From Antedon mediterranea (taxonomy: Eukaryota > Echinodermata > Crinoidea > Comatulida > Antedonidae), in assembly GCF_964355755.1 (NCBI RefSeq), contig NC_092677.1, forward strand, positions 13,230,601-13,294,600: 64,000 nucleotides of DNA, given 5' to 3'. Both the position numbers and the translations under genes were made by a program. The notes beneath the pieces are model-generated. The model saw only the letters and a list, made by a program, of their open reading frames with translations, did no database searches and was not told the DNA's origin. The first letter of the stretch is position 1; every line of letters begins with the position of its first letter. Positions 1-12,500 of this stretch are shown here, piece after piece.

Positions 1-380
1 AAGAAGTTATTACTTTGATGTTTTAATATGATACTGTTATTGGACAGTATCCGATTACAATTATACTATAATAACTGCAACAGACCAACAGCAACAACAA
101 TAATAATATAGTTAATATTTCTGTGTTGATAGAATTAAAATATATTGTCAACAAAAACATGAATAAAAAGGAATTGAACATTAAATGCATAGAAATGTTT
201 TCATTCTACAATCAGGCCTATAAGATCCTGCCTTTGATGAAATTAATATTGTCATACATCCAATCAAATGACGTCATGATTTAGTAAAAGCATGCAATAT
301 CGTGACGATACAACGATGTTATTGTTCTTTTTTTATTTGTATCAAAGACAGCATAAATGGTTATCCTATAGTTCTAGAAT

Positions 381-400
381 GGGGGGGGGGGGGAGGGGAG
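381..400. repeat. Poly-G tract
   Basis: Thirteen consecutive G (381-393) followed by AGGGGAG in otherwise AT-rich DNA. This is simple sequence and is prone to length error in assemblies. Confidence 0.9.
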
Positions 401-484
401 AACATTTAATTTCTTTTGTCATATGTAAGAAAAATGTATTATAGTATTGTGTGTCAATCGTTATCGTCCTCTAGTGTGTAGCAG

Positions 485-629
485 CCATCTGTCCACACTA
501 TCAAACTTTATGTGACAAAAATTGTGATGTGCCCATATATGGACATGATGAGGTCATATCAATACCATATTTGGGCATATCACTACCATATTTGGGCACA
601 TCACACTTTTTTAGTTTAGTGATAGTTTA
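485..629. mobile_element. Foldback MITE family A, copy 1 (degenerate right end)
   Basis: The left end CTGTCCACACTATCAAACTT matches the family inverted repeat (consensus AAGCTCTGTCTACACTATCA). The core holds CCATATATGG (533-542) and CCATATTTGG motifs arranged as a near palindrome. The right end is eroded. Confidence 0.75.
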
Positions 630-1020
630 TTCCTTTTATGTTGGGAGTAGGCAATTAGTAATCACCTCTTAAACAAAAACAATCTGGTGGCTAATAGGCC
701 TGATAGGCCTACGTTTTTCATAAAAAATGTGTTATGACAGAGCCTTCATACTATCATTTCATAGTATTTTCCTTCATAAACATTTATAAATTCGAGACAC
801 GTAGACACGCCTAATTTTTGATGGACAAAATTAAATTACGGATAATGTACTATAATTAGAAATGGCGGCATCAAGGATTTTCAAAGATGCATTAAAACAG
901 ATTTACACATCAAAGTGATTTACCGCTTATAGATTGATTTAAAAAATAATAAATTTAATGATTGCATCATGGAATATAGCGGTAACTGACACTACGTATA
1001 TACAGTGAGTTTGATGGATA

Positions 1021-1146
1021 AAGCTCTATCTACACTATCAAACTATTTTGATGTGCCCAAATATGGTAGTGATATGCCCAAATATGGTAGTGGTATGACA
1101 TCATCATGTTCATGGTTACATAAATGTAATAGTGTAGACAGAGCTT
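1021..1146. mobile_element. Foldback MITE family A, copy 2
   Basis: Both ends are present: AAGCTCTATCTACACTATCA on the left and the inverse, ending AGTGTAGACAGAGCTT, on the right. It carries two CCAAATATGG motifs (1057-1066 and 1078-1087). The flanks are ATA/AAG, and if the element is read from AGCT they are TAA/TAA, compatible with a short TA or TWA target duplication. Confidence 0.85.
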
Positions 1147-1900
1147 AAGTGAAGAAGAAAAATTATTAGTGGGTTGTTAGACCTTACTTTTGTTAAATTG
1201 CAATTTTATTTTTAAATTAAGTGCGCGCGGAAGAAATACCCGTTTTTAAAACTCAATAAATATAATATATTTATATTAATTTGTATGCATTTTGTAGGCC
1301 TGTAGTAAAAAAGAAATTACAAGATTTTTTTTATTAATATTATTATTGACATTTTTTTTATTTGTCAAACTTAATTCTTCTGTATCTGCCTCTAAAAGTT
1401 GTCTGTAGGTACTTTTGAATTCGGGAGTCACAAAGTGGAGTACATAACAAATGAAATGATGTTACCGTAAACTAATTGTGTGTTTGATTGTAGAATTGTA
1501 CCTATAAATCTGAGATTACAATACAAATCTCAGCCGGCAATATCGAACCAAGGCTACCTTAATGTTTACAGCTTATTCATATTAAATTCAAATATTCATT
1601 ACTCAGTAATAAATATGTAACAATGTTTTTAATTATAAATATATATACATACAGTATACCTGTATATAATAAATACAAAGAAATGAAACAGAGAGCAGAA
1701 AGAAATATATCGAGCACCCTCTATTGTATAAGTACACCGCATCAAGTTTAAATACATTTTACAAATTATTGTTTACTTCCATCAAACGTTTTATTTTAGT
1801 TTATTTAAAATAGAAAACTGTTATGAATTACAATTTTGCAAGTGAGCCCCCTATCTAATAATTGATACACTTTTTAATTAGCGACTGTGCGAAAAGACTA

Positions 1901-2035
1901 CATTTAGAATTACGGCCGCGGTGTGTGCTGTTTATCTAAAGTGTGGGACAAACAGAATGAAAACATCTTCTCAGAGAGATGGTTCGGAAATATTTCGTTT
2001 CCGTGGTGAAGTGAGAGGCTGACCATAAATAAACA
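1901..2035 (+). promoter_or_regulatory. Probable 5' UTR / promoter-proximal region of tsh
   Basis: Sequence just upstream of the start codon is less AT-rich than its surroundings and contains CG-bearing words such as ACGGCCGCGG near 1913. Its position before the MPRRKQQ exon makes it the likely 5' UTR or core promoter region. No TATA box or start site can be assigned from sequence alone. Confidence 0.35.
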
Positions 2036-2075
2036 ATGCCTCGAAGAAAGCAACAAACGCCGAAGCGACTAAAGA
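2036..2075 (+). CDS. tsh: Teashirt/TSHZ-family protein, coding exon 1 (start codon)
   Basis: Short first coding exon: ATG at 2036-2038 encodes MPRRKQQTPKRLK plus one base of the next codon. An in-frame TAA lies at 2030-2032, so translation cannot begin further upstream in this frame without splicing. The exon ends at a strong donor, A|GTAAGT (GT at 2076-2077), leaving phase 1. The acceptor at 19808 supplies exactly two bases, so Thr14 is completed and reading continues GKESDEDQDDDH into the long open frame. The basic MPRRKQQ start resembles the N-terminus of chordate TSHZ proteins and, more loosely, the SALL-type basic repressor start, which makes this the real initiator rather than Met27 at 19847. 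The exon is too short to be found by ORF length. It lies in a CG-containing stretch that is probably the promoter-proximal region. Confidence 0.85.
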
Positions 2076-2385
2076 GTAAGTATTGATTGTTCTTATTCTA
2101 AAATACTATCTTTTGTGATGCATTTACGTGAGGTTATTTTGTAGTTGGGCGAGGCGCGGCACTTCGTTTCTCTGTGTGTGCATCAAACGTTATTGACGCG
2201 TGATGAAGTGACATATTTCATTCTCATTGAGCTTGCTGATTGACAGTTCTCGGTCGACACCCTCCAGCGAATCGAATTCAAAAGCTTCACAATAAATCTC
2301 CCAACAAAGACAGATACAAGATGTAGAGATCGGTTAAAACATTAGGATTTTCAAGATCCATCTCAACTGAAAAAGTTGTTGGAGT

Positions 2386-2598
2386 TTGGTTTTTACCAAC
2401 TCCAAAATACAAGAGGTGATCAGTGATGCACTGCAGAATGGCACAGTCGAAGTTTGCCGCTTATTGCCCGCGGCAGAAAAAACTGAGGCACTTCAAAGGC
2501 TTACCGCCCAGCTGCATAATGGAAACATAAATATGCTGATCTGTAGGATATTGGAGTATGGTGTACTTATTAATGACATGCCTGAGATCACATGCTAA
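2386..2598 (+). other. Small open frame of 70 codons, status unknown
   Basis: The open frame lies just inside intron 1. The predicted peptide (EVISDALQNGTVEVCRLLPA and following) has less AT-driven residue use than other intergenic frames and could form helices. I recognise no family, and no splice sites or ribosome context support it. It could be an alternative 5' exon, a retroposed fragment or chance. Confidence 0.15.
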
Positions 2599-4494
2599 AA
2601 TCAACATATAAAAAATGCGAAACCAAACTAAAGATAACTGTTTCAAATTTTGTACAAAAATATTTCAATTCAATTTTAAATGATTATTTACAGGGAGGTT
2701 AAAAAAGATGAAGCAAAGATGTTTTTATTATCTTTTCTGTTATCATTAATATTACATATTAGGCTAGTATACAAATGCTGGTGGAATTGGCCCTTATTTA
2801 AAGAACTATAAAATGATTGTACATATTGTATACACATACTGCAAACATTAAATAGTAAAAAATCTTTAATATTTGATTTTAAAATAGCAATATATTAAAA
2901 TTCCTTATTGTTTTCTTCAAATTAAAATGCCAATCAAATTTTATAATTCTGATTGACAGACAAATAGTTGGTAAAAACAGTTTTGGAGAAATCCATGTAG
3001 TGAATCATAAAAGACTAGGAATTAAAGGGAATTCCCTCGTCACCTGACCTTCCTGCTCTCGGGACGTCGTCTTCGTACTAATTACAGTCTTCAAAATCAA
3101 AGTGAAAATATCCTTTATTGTGCACAATATGGAAGATCTACCATGTACCTATAGTATACCATCTTGTATTCACTGTAAAATGTGCCAAACATCACAAATT
3201 AAAAATTTCAGACAAATCTCATTTTTCGGTTAATGTTGCTTTCAATTTTGGATATTTTTTTGTATTGTTGCGTTCGCTCCAAAAATTGTGGGGAAAAAAC
3301 CAGTAAGATTGTTTATTGCTTGAATTGGTTATTAATAGTAATTTTTTGATCATTTTAATGTGTCAACCCAATAATTATTGGCAAATTATCTCTTTTAAAA
3401 ACTATATTTGGCGTAAAGATTGTTAATGTTCTTCTGTACACCAGGACATTTAGAAGTCAATATACTACTGTTAAAACCTGCATTTAAAATATACTTACTG
3501 TACTACTGTATTATTTAATATGTACTGTTATCAGATTGTTTAATTTTTTTAATTCTACATGGTACAGTAATTATTTAAAGTGTACCTGTATACTAATAGT
3601 TACTTTGCAATGTACCATTAAAGATAAGATAAAATAAATCTTATTGTCATGACCACAATGCGAACATGAAATTTGTTTTCGTTGATGCTTAAACTACACA
3701 CACAATACAGACAAACACCTAACAGTAATAAATATCAATACAATATATAGACTCACATTAGAAATATTACATGGTTACAAGATACTGTAACACACTTTGA
3801 ACCATACTGTACTGTAACAGTATGGTATTACATTTTAGATTGTAGTGTACCTGTACAGTGTGATAAACAATTTTTAAAGAATAAAAATGGGTGAACTTAC
3901 AACACCTACAGTATTTTAATTTTTTTTTTCATAAATTGTCTTCTTTATAGTTTTACTAAGGTTATAATCAATTTGTTTGTGCATTTTTTGGGGATCTGTG
4001 CTGTGAAATCTAATTTTCCCAAAAGTAATATTTCACCTTAAAAAAGGCAAACTTACTGTAGAGCAATTTCACAATTTTTTTTTGCACTTAAAGATTGTGT
4101 AATTATTAAATCTGTTTTTACACTAGTACAATGATCCTACTGTAACTTCCAGACAGACACTGTAATGACGAAAGTATTAACTGTGGTAAATGGTTATGCG
4201 TGGATATTTTAATTTAAAGTACAACATGCACATAGTTGTATCATTAAACTTATTATTTATTTTTTTCTACAATAATGTTTAAGGTAAATCTTAGAATAGA
4301 TTCAAGGTGGCTCTAGAAATTTTATGATAACATAATATAAAGATACTGTAATATTTATTAATAATTTTATCCCATTTTTTTTATTCAGTTTCTTTAAACT
4401 GTATTATAATAGAGTATTGATTGCTTTTTATTGTAAATTATTATTTTTTTTCATTTGTATGTAATCACGCATTATTCATTTACTTTTTTCTACG

Positions 4495-4660
4495 CATAGC
4501 TGTCAGAGAAGCGACATGACGTAACCCCTAGCCCAGGATGGTCTACATTCTTCACGAGCACGTCAGTCAATAAACCTTGCTAGAAGCTCAGCAATAATGT
4601 TGAAAATATGTCACCAATAAAAGACATGAATAACAATGACAATGATACATTTAGAGAAAA
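4495..4660. promoter_or_regulatory. Candidate intronic regulatory block
   Basis: A stretch of mixed base composition (CATAGCTGTCAGAGAAGCGA, then ATGACGTAA, then AACAATGACAATG) stands out from the AT-rich surroundings. It contains a CRE-like TGACGTAA and SOX-like AACAATG words. No motif cluster is decisive, so this is a guess based on composition. Confidence 0.2.
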
Positions 4661-5924
4661 AATGCTCCTCACTCAATTGTTGAATTGATCACTCGATACA
4701 TCAACTTGGATTTATTGTCACTCTTCTGTTGTTTATCAGGTTTTCGATAAACACATACCTGAGGCAACACCATTCACTGTAAATAGTTAGTAATAAAAAA
4801 AACTTGATATCCATCTATATTGTCAACGTTCTTTGGACATCTTCTCAAATGTATACTGTAGCTCATCAGGTGCTTAAAGCATAGAGAAGAACCAACTCCA
4901 AAATCAACCACCATCCACTACTAGAAAAATGTAGGGCCTGCTGTTATATATAGTGCTACTATAAATATTGTTTTTTTTTTGTATTGTTTTTAATTTATAT
5001 ATTTTTTTTAAATGGCAGCCATGTCTCTGAAGAGTAGACCATCATGCAGTAACTTTAATGTTGGTTCGATGGGGTTGCTACAGTATGTTTTTTTTTTAGG
5101 TTTTTGCTCTCTATTGCTTAGTTCTATCAATGTCTACTGCACAGTGCTACTTGTTATGACCGATCATTAATTGTCAGCCAGACACTCTGTACTGGTATAA
5201 ATAAAGTAGGTATTGTGCCCGAATACACCAAACTATATTATTAACTGTCTAGTAGAAATAGTACAAATCAAATCATAGTAAAAATACAGTACTTGCTGTG
5301 TAAATAAACATTATAAAAAAAAGGTTATTTTTCTTGTAATGGTTAGTTAGTACAGTGGATCATTGAATCAAATGTTCAATAGTTGCTTTTATTTTTTACA
5401 CATGAATGGAATTATCTATAGTACAGTTGTCTGCTGGTTAGGAATGTAAAGGGGTTTTTCCTAGAAATCCCTATTAAAAAATATTAGTAGTAAAGCAAAA
5501 TATAAAACTAAAATAAACAGAATACTATTAGTAATTTTATTTAGTGTGTTTTTAACCAATGCAGCAAACTTACTGTAACAAAACAACACTTTTATTTTGA
5601 ACAAACAATTATTCTGGTGACTGGCATACAAATATTTTTTAAGACTTGAAAATTTGGGACAATTTAAGTTTTATACTGAGTTTATATTTTTTTTACATTA
5701 ACTATTACTTACTGTTGACATTTGTAAAATTGATTTTTTTTTAAAGGGGAGAATATACTGTAGAAACAAGAGAAATGTAATGTAATGATTATGGTTCCTA
5801 TAAATATAATTTAATAACATTTAATGTGTCAAATGTGGTAGTAAATCACCTGACTAAAGATGGCAATGATCTATAATCCATCAATATACCGTACACAGTA
5901 ATATGATTACAGAACTTCATGTGA

Positions 5925-6160
5925 TTGAAAGGCTAATGTCGTAGTCTTGACGAGAATGTGTGTCGTTTATCGATAGGGTAGTTTTAAGTTCTTCAAAGCT
6001 GTGATCGTGTATCAAACCCATGATAGATATATTACCAATGTAACCCAAGTTGCGCGAGTCATTCACTTAATTTCTTCGCACTTAACTCGCGTTTATGATT
6101 CAATCGTAGTTTAGTTCGTGTCACAACCTATATCTGCACTCTTGAGGGCAGAATATCGTC
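5925..6160. promoter_or_regulatory. Candidate intronic regulatory block
   Basis: About 235 bases of higher-complexity, CG-containing sequence (for example GTTGCGCGAGTCATTCACTT and TTTATCGATAGGG) sits between simple AT-rich runs. No coding frame and no repeat match inside the window explain it. Regulatory function is inference. Confidence 0.2.
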
Positions 6161-7479
6161 GTAAGTAAATTTTACGAATTGGTTTGGCATAAATTGGATG
6201 AATCAAATTTAATAATAAGTGGCAATGATATAACAATTATTTGTAAATAATGCAGAAACGTAGAAGAGAAATTTACATCAAATGAATTTGCTCAATAAAT
6301 ATACAGTATTGAATAATTTTTTTTAATAAACTATTTTTTCCCTTTTTTTTAATACATTATTTATAGAAAAAAAAATGTATCAAATATTTATTTGAAAAAA
6401 ACATTAAATTATTCGTGCTTACCTCTTTAGTACATTATTGTGTATGAGGACCCAAAACTTGATTTAAGAAGATAAATACAATTTTACTACAATAATGGTT
6501 GAAAAAAAGTGTAAACATTTTTTTAAAGACCTTTTTTTTTGATAGAATTTAACACAAACAACGTTAATTATTATTGTAAAATTCAATATTGGTACTTGCC
6601 TCATCTCATAATTGTGATCTGATAGAGAAATTTAGCATAAACATTAGCTTTATATGTTCAGTAAAAAAAACATTAAATACCTAATTAAAACATTGAATTA
6701 TGAATTGAAATTTAATACATTATGGCCTCATCATAGTTTTTCATTCTTTAAAAAGACCATTTCATATTTGAACGTCAACATGATTATATACTGCCATTTG
6801 AATGCATTATATTAGATCACTAGCAAGTTGAACAACTTTACTGCCTTCTATGTCACTTGGCAGATACTATATTTCACTGTACATCAAATACTGACGTTTT
6901 TTACAACTTAAGAAATTAACATTGACTATATTTCAATGTTATTAATGTAAATGATACACTGACTATTTTACTACTATGTGTCAGATTACCTGGCCTACAT
7001 CACAAATAGCACACCTTTGACCTCACCTCTACCTTTATATGAGAACACCTGCCCATCATGGTCAAATATTTATGTAATCATTAATAATACTAGTACAGTA
7101 CTTAGGTTTATATTGCTCATCATTTTAAATTATTTGATCTCTACTTGTAGAATCGTAATCATAGTTTGCAATATGTTTTAAATTACGCAACATTTTGCAC
7201 TCCGAGTGTGATACGGTTGACATGGGACTGTATCATCATAAATAAATGAACTGGTTATAATAGAATTCCATGTCAATCATATGTTTGAACAGAGAATATC
7301 ATTATAAAGAATGCATGCAATATAAATGTCCTCCAGTAGGAATTAAACAAGTGATCTTTAGCCTACAGGGTGACCATCTTATCCTACTGTACTAAACTGC
7401 AGCATGTCTTGATGTCTTGTAGAACATCTCAAAATAAATATTACAAACTTTTCATTCAATCGTAATTCTTAGCCTTTAT

Positions 7480-7785
7480 GGTAAGAGTTTGAGGCTCAAG
7501 CGCTCCATGGTTCTGGTGGTACAATGAGTACCTGGATAAAAGACAATAACCATATGTCCAGTGTACACACAATGCTTGGGTGCACTGTCAAGAACCTAGT
7601 ACATCTTTCGAGACAAGTAGGGGTTGTCCTGGTGTAATATCTGACCCAGCAACTATCGGTGACAAAAGAGTTGCGCCGTACAGTAATTGGCAGCACAGAC
7701 ATGAGAAAAGAATGTTGTTGAAAAGGCAAAACAAGTTCACAGCGTTATTGTTGAGTACAGTATATGGCGCTATATAAATCTTCAC
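7480..7785 (+). mobile_element. tRNA-type SINE family S1, 5'-truncated copy
   Basis: The body shares blocks with 57268-57576, such as CTCCATGGTTCT(A/G)GTGGTA, GTCCAGTGTACACA and GAACCTAGTACATCTTTCGA. The tRNA-like head is reduced to GAGTTTGAGGCTCA. The 3' part (AGTATATGGCGCTATATAAA) differs from the other copies and resembles SINE tails with a TATATAGCGC block. Confidence 0.7.
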
Positions 7786-8511
7786 GATTATTAACCATTT
7801 TGTTTAGTTTAATTTTTTTTAATCCAGGTATTTCATACAGTACTATTCAAGAACCAAAGAAGGTATTCCTTAAAATCGATTTTGGTATTTTGTGCCGGTT
7901 AATTTTTACAAAAAAATTGGTTTTAATCGAAACAGGCGCTATCACAGAATCATTATTTTCAGGTCATCCACAAAACAAATTAATTCATTAAAAAATGAAG
8001 TTTAAAAAACAATGGCTGGTGTTGATGAAAAAATTAATTTGACAATGCTGTAGACTTAATAAGGGAATACTGCCAATGTATTCATTTGGATGGAGTCAAC
8101 ATTGCCAGATTTTAATCACTCAGTAAATTTTTTTTTTTCAAATTATTTGCTTTCCATACCATATGGTTAGCATTGATGAATGGCCATGTACAAACATGGA
8201 TTTACTGTATAATCAATCAATATTTGTAATATAACATATGGCAATATAATGTTAATCATAATTACTACCACTAATGATTGGATTATCATTGGTATCTATT
8301 TAAATATAGATAGACAGATAGAGTCCGAGTATTAGATCAAACAGTTGTCTAAACCTGTTGTATAAATATGCAACCAATCAGAGCCTATCGTTCATGGGAC
8401 TCATGTAAATTGAACATTAACAATCAAAATAAAAATTGTATTCATTCTTGTGCAGTGGAAACTAAACAGGATAGCGCAATTGTTTTTTTCCACTACCTTG
8501 TGGAAAACAGG

Positions 8512-8776
8512 CTTAAAGTCGATTTTCCACTAGCCGAATTCTTTTCGATTCGCATGAGTGCTCATGAAAGCGCTATAGCTCATTTCCTGAACTCTGATTG
8601 GTTGCGCAATATTTCGCTTCGCAAAAAGTAGAAACAATTCGAACTAGTAAATTTCGCTGAAGCGAAAAATCAAAGGAACTAGAATTCGTCGCAGAAGGGA
8701 GTATGACAGACAGAAACTCAAATACGCATGCGTATAGCATGACGCTTTCGATTCGCCTAGTGGAAAATCGGCTTTA
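8512..8776. mobile_element. Foldback MITE family B, copy 1
   Basis: Terminal inverted repeats CTTAAAGTCGATTTTCCACT and CTAGTGGAAAATCGGCTTTA (as read on +) bound 265 bases. The interior has CG-rich half-palindromes (ATTTCGCTGAAGCGAAA). A similar end sequence just upstream (8487-8513) hints at nested insertion. The element is non-coding and non-autonomous. Confidence 0.75.
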
Positions 8777-8994
8777 GGGCCCCAATTTTCATAATGCTTC
8801 ATAGAGGATAGACTTAATACAGTATTTCTGTTTCCCACTTTTTTTTCTGAATCTGTGTTTAATAATGGTTTTTATAATTACCTTAGCTTACAGTAACTTA
8901 TTTATTAGAAACACCCAGGAAGTTGTTGAGCACACCCCATCCCTTTTTACAGTAAATTACCAAGATTTTATACAAAATACTTCACCTATTTCCT

Positions 8995-9262
8995 TATAGA
9001 GTTCTGCGGTGTTGACGTCACGACGGTAGGTGGCGTTGCGTGGTTGCTAGCCAACCTGCCTGAGTGACTCCAAAGTCACCAATGGTGATACTGATTGTAG
9101 TTTTAAAACTTAATAATTTTCAAAAGATCACTAAATATTTGTTTTAATAATCTATTTATTCTTCAACTACAGTTTCAGTTTAACAAAATCAAGCTAAGAT
9201 ATGTAATGTAATAGAAATACAGATCTATATAGTTTATCAACATAGTACCGCAGAACTCTATA
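8995..9262. mobile_element. MITE with TATAGAGTTCTGCGGT inverted repeats
   Basis: A perfect 16-bp inverted repeat, TATAGAGTTCTGCGGT (8995-9010) and ACCGCAGAACTCTATA (9247-9262), encloses 236 bases with no open frame. If the outer TA is the target site, this fits Tc1/mariner-type insertion. Confidence 0.75.
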
Positions 9263-9487
9263 GAAATGCTTAGTGATGATTTACTATTTAATGTAAGCAA
9301 TAGTTTCGCTTGTTCAGGCATCAACTCTTTATGTTAGATATAGTTGTACACCCTAGGATTTGGATGGCTAGCGAATAGAAGAAATACGGAAAATATCATG
9401 ACTTTAAAGCTGTTTAAAAGTGTTTTTCCTCCTCCAGACGTTCCAACCCAACCGGTTTTGGAGGTTTACATTTTTAACAAATTTGAC

Positions 9488-9530
9488 GTGTTTTAATGCC
9501 GATTAAAATACCTTGTGCAATCGGCATTTT
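9488..9530. other. Hairpin-forming inverted repeat
   Basis: TTAATGCCGATT and AATCGGCATTTTAA are separated by about 14 bases and would form a stem of at least 10 pairs. It may be part of a small foldback element bounded by TGTTTACTG/CAGTAAACA to 9621. Confidence 0.4.
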
Positions 9531-12500
9531 AATGTTTACTGCATTCTAGCAATTAAGCAGATGTAATTCTGTATAAATACAGAATTAATCTATAAAAAAT
9601 CAGAATTCAGACAGTAAACATGGATTTGAAAAATATTTTTATTTAAAGCCAAAATTTCGGGAGATTTTGTTAATAATATTCGGGAGATGGATAAAAATTC
9701 AGTAGGCTCCGAGGGAAATCGAGGATTGTAACGTTTGCTCCTCCCAATTTTTATTATTAAAAGCATACTGTACAGCAGTTCCTAGAATAATTGTATTTGT
9801 ACCAGACATAATTATTTACTTTGTCATCTAAAACCAAACAAAATTAATATCGACTGGCAGTATGTCCTCACCTGCAAGTTTCTCGTTAGACAGCCTTCAG
9901 TAGTTTTAAACGATATTATATTCCATGATGGATACCAATCTGTCTTCAAAACGTTATTAAAGAAAAGGGATTTTTCCCCAATAAAAGCCTTTGATGTTTT
10001 AATGTGAGATCCGATTCTTGGAACTTTTAGATCAAGAAATGCTGATTAAAATGCATGAACTATAATTTCTTTTTTTTACATAAAAAAAAACTTTTTATGG
10101 TCTGAATAATGAAAGTTTGTAAACAAGTTCTTGCTTGTTCCTTTAATGTTCATATCCTTTAAATACCATTATTGTTTCTCATAAACACCTGTATTTTTTA
10201 AGTATTACTGTAGTGACATAGGTAGTACTTGGATGAATAGATGGACGGATGCCTAGTTACCGTAACTGCTCAGATACAGTAACGCAGGTGTAAATGCACT
10301 GGTGTAGATGCAATTTACTGATGATACCATAACCTGAGGTAGCACTAACATTTTATTTTTTTTAGTCAAATCAGTTTGTAGCCAAAATGGCACAACATGC
10401 GATACAGTAGTTTGGGTAGACTTCATCATCCATGTGTCGTGTAATGTCTGTCTCTCTCTGTGCAGTCTACCTCTGCTATCTCCATCATATTGAAAAAACA
10501 AAGAAACGTCTGGTACAACGAAACAAGTTGACAAAAATGGAGCTTGAAGAAGTAAACAATATGATAACAAAACAAATGCTTGGAGATTGGCAAATGGACC
10601 TTTTAGTGAGACTTTATGCTTTCTCCAAAATGATTATTTAATTATCTATTTTATCATACTGTATGTCATCGCCAAAATGGCTAAAGCAGCCATTTTATTT
10701 TTCGCCAATCTGGAAACGTTTTCGCCCATAGACTTAGAAACCTGTCTTGAGATGGAGAGCGAGAACACACGTTACAATATCTCTGCATATGTGCACAATG
10801 AATTAACATGACATAGTTTGGTCGTCGGCCATCGCAAATCGCAAATCAAAAGCTCCCTATTGATTGTAAAGATTTAAAGCAAATGTTGACTTCTTCCTTT
10901 TACTTTCATCAGCAGTTGTATTCTCTCCCTTCCTATTGTATGACCATGATATTGTTGTCTCACTGTACTGGCAAGTGTAAAGTACAGTATGTATACTGTA
11001 CTGATGGTGACAACTGTTAGAATCCGTACAGTACAGTACGTAGGTGTCCAAAGATTTGCTTCAGTTTACCGGTACTTCAGAACATCTGAACATATGCAAG
11101 TCCAGTTTCAAGAGAGTTGACCATTAATACGCATTTTTATGTACATTTTTATATAAAACCATGATCTGCATACAGTTTTAATATGACCAGTTCTATTATT
11201 GTAGATTATGCCATGGCATATAGCATTGTCTATATTCTTAATTCTTGATGTGATCAATCGCATATTTTATTGTCCCTTGATACCTCTACCTGTCTCTTTA
11301 ATTATATTTCTATTTTGTTTGGATTTTTTATGTCTGTTGAGAGATATGGAATTAATGATCATTGTTGAAGACCTTACAATTATTGCTGCATGAGACGGAG
11401 TCATTAATAATGTCTGTTTTTGGAATATTCTTCAACTTGTCTAATTTGTGTTCATCAATGTAAGGATATCGGAGGGATTACTGAAGCGTGGGTGCAACAT
11501 TATATTCTGACAACTCCGGACAATTGAGCAATTTTTCCTCGTTATTTTTTATCAAGTTTGTAACAAAATTTTTATTTTTGTGTAGTCATTATCTGATGAA
11601 GACAGTTCCAACAAATCCACAGAACACTAAAATATTACAGTAACATAGCAGAATTAGATTTTGTGACACAGGCTAGTAAAATCCTTGGAAAGTCTTAGTA
11701 TTTTAAAAACAGAAAAGTTTCACATTAAATAGGAAAATAAGTTTCAATTTTATAAATAAAAATAATGATTGAATTTGGCCAACAAATTTAGGTAATAAAA
11801 ATAACTGATTTCATTATTACACTACCCTGTATCAGTAATATTATTAATTAAATGTAATATGTAATAATTAAAAATAATTAACTGCAGAAAGTATTGATTA
11901 TCATGCTTTGGGAACGGGGATGGTAAAATCTCAAACAAGGAGAAAAGCCTTTACTCATGGTGCACCAACAGCTTAAAGTTCGATCTGAAGGACACAGCAA
12001 TACAATGTATCATCATCAACCCATTCACACAAATATGTTTGGACAAAAAGTGCTACATACCTCCTTAATAAAATTTGATTCAGTCACATGCCTTTCACAA
12101 ATGCAAATGTTAGTCCATCACAATAAACTAAACTTTGTTCTTGAGAGGAAAAAAAATAGTTTGCAATGTTAAAATAAGTTTTGTTATTATAAATTGAAAA
12201 ACAGTTTTAGTTTGAAACCTTGGCTTACATCCTGATTTAATATTATACTTTAAATTTTTACTCAAAAAAATGATCAAATGTTATTGTTTTAAATTAAATA
12301 TCTTTTGTAATCAAAATCTAAGATGAAAACTTTTCTAATGTTTATTTATTAATCTATGTTCAAATAATATAATGAACTTTAAATGAATTAATAGAATAAA
12401 GAGGCAAGAAGGGGATTTTTATTTTTTAGTTTTATTTACAATTTAAAAACAGTTTGGCTGTCATGTTCTTTTCGTAGTTACTGTATTTGACAATATGATC

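Larger units (their letters stand above)
1..1900. other. Upstream non-coding DNA
   Basis: No protein-coding gene seen. The stretch holds a poly-G run (381-393), two copies of the CArG-bearing foldback MITE (485-629 and 1021-1146) and otherwise AT-rich sequence without recognisable structure. Confidence 0.6.
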
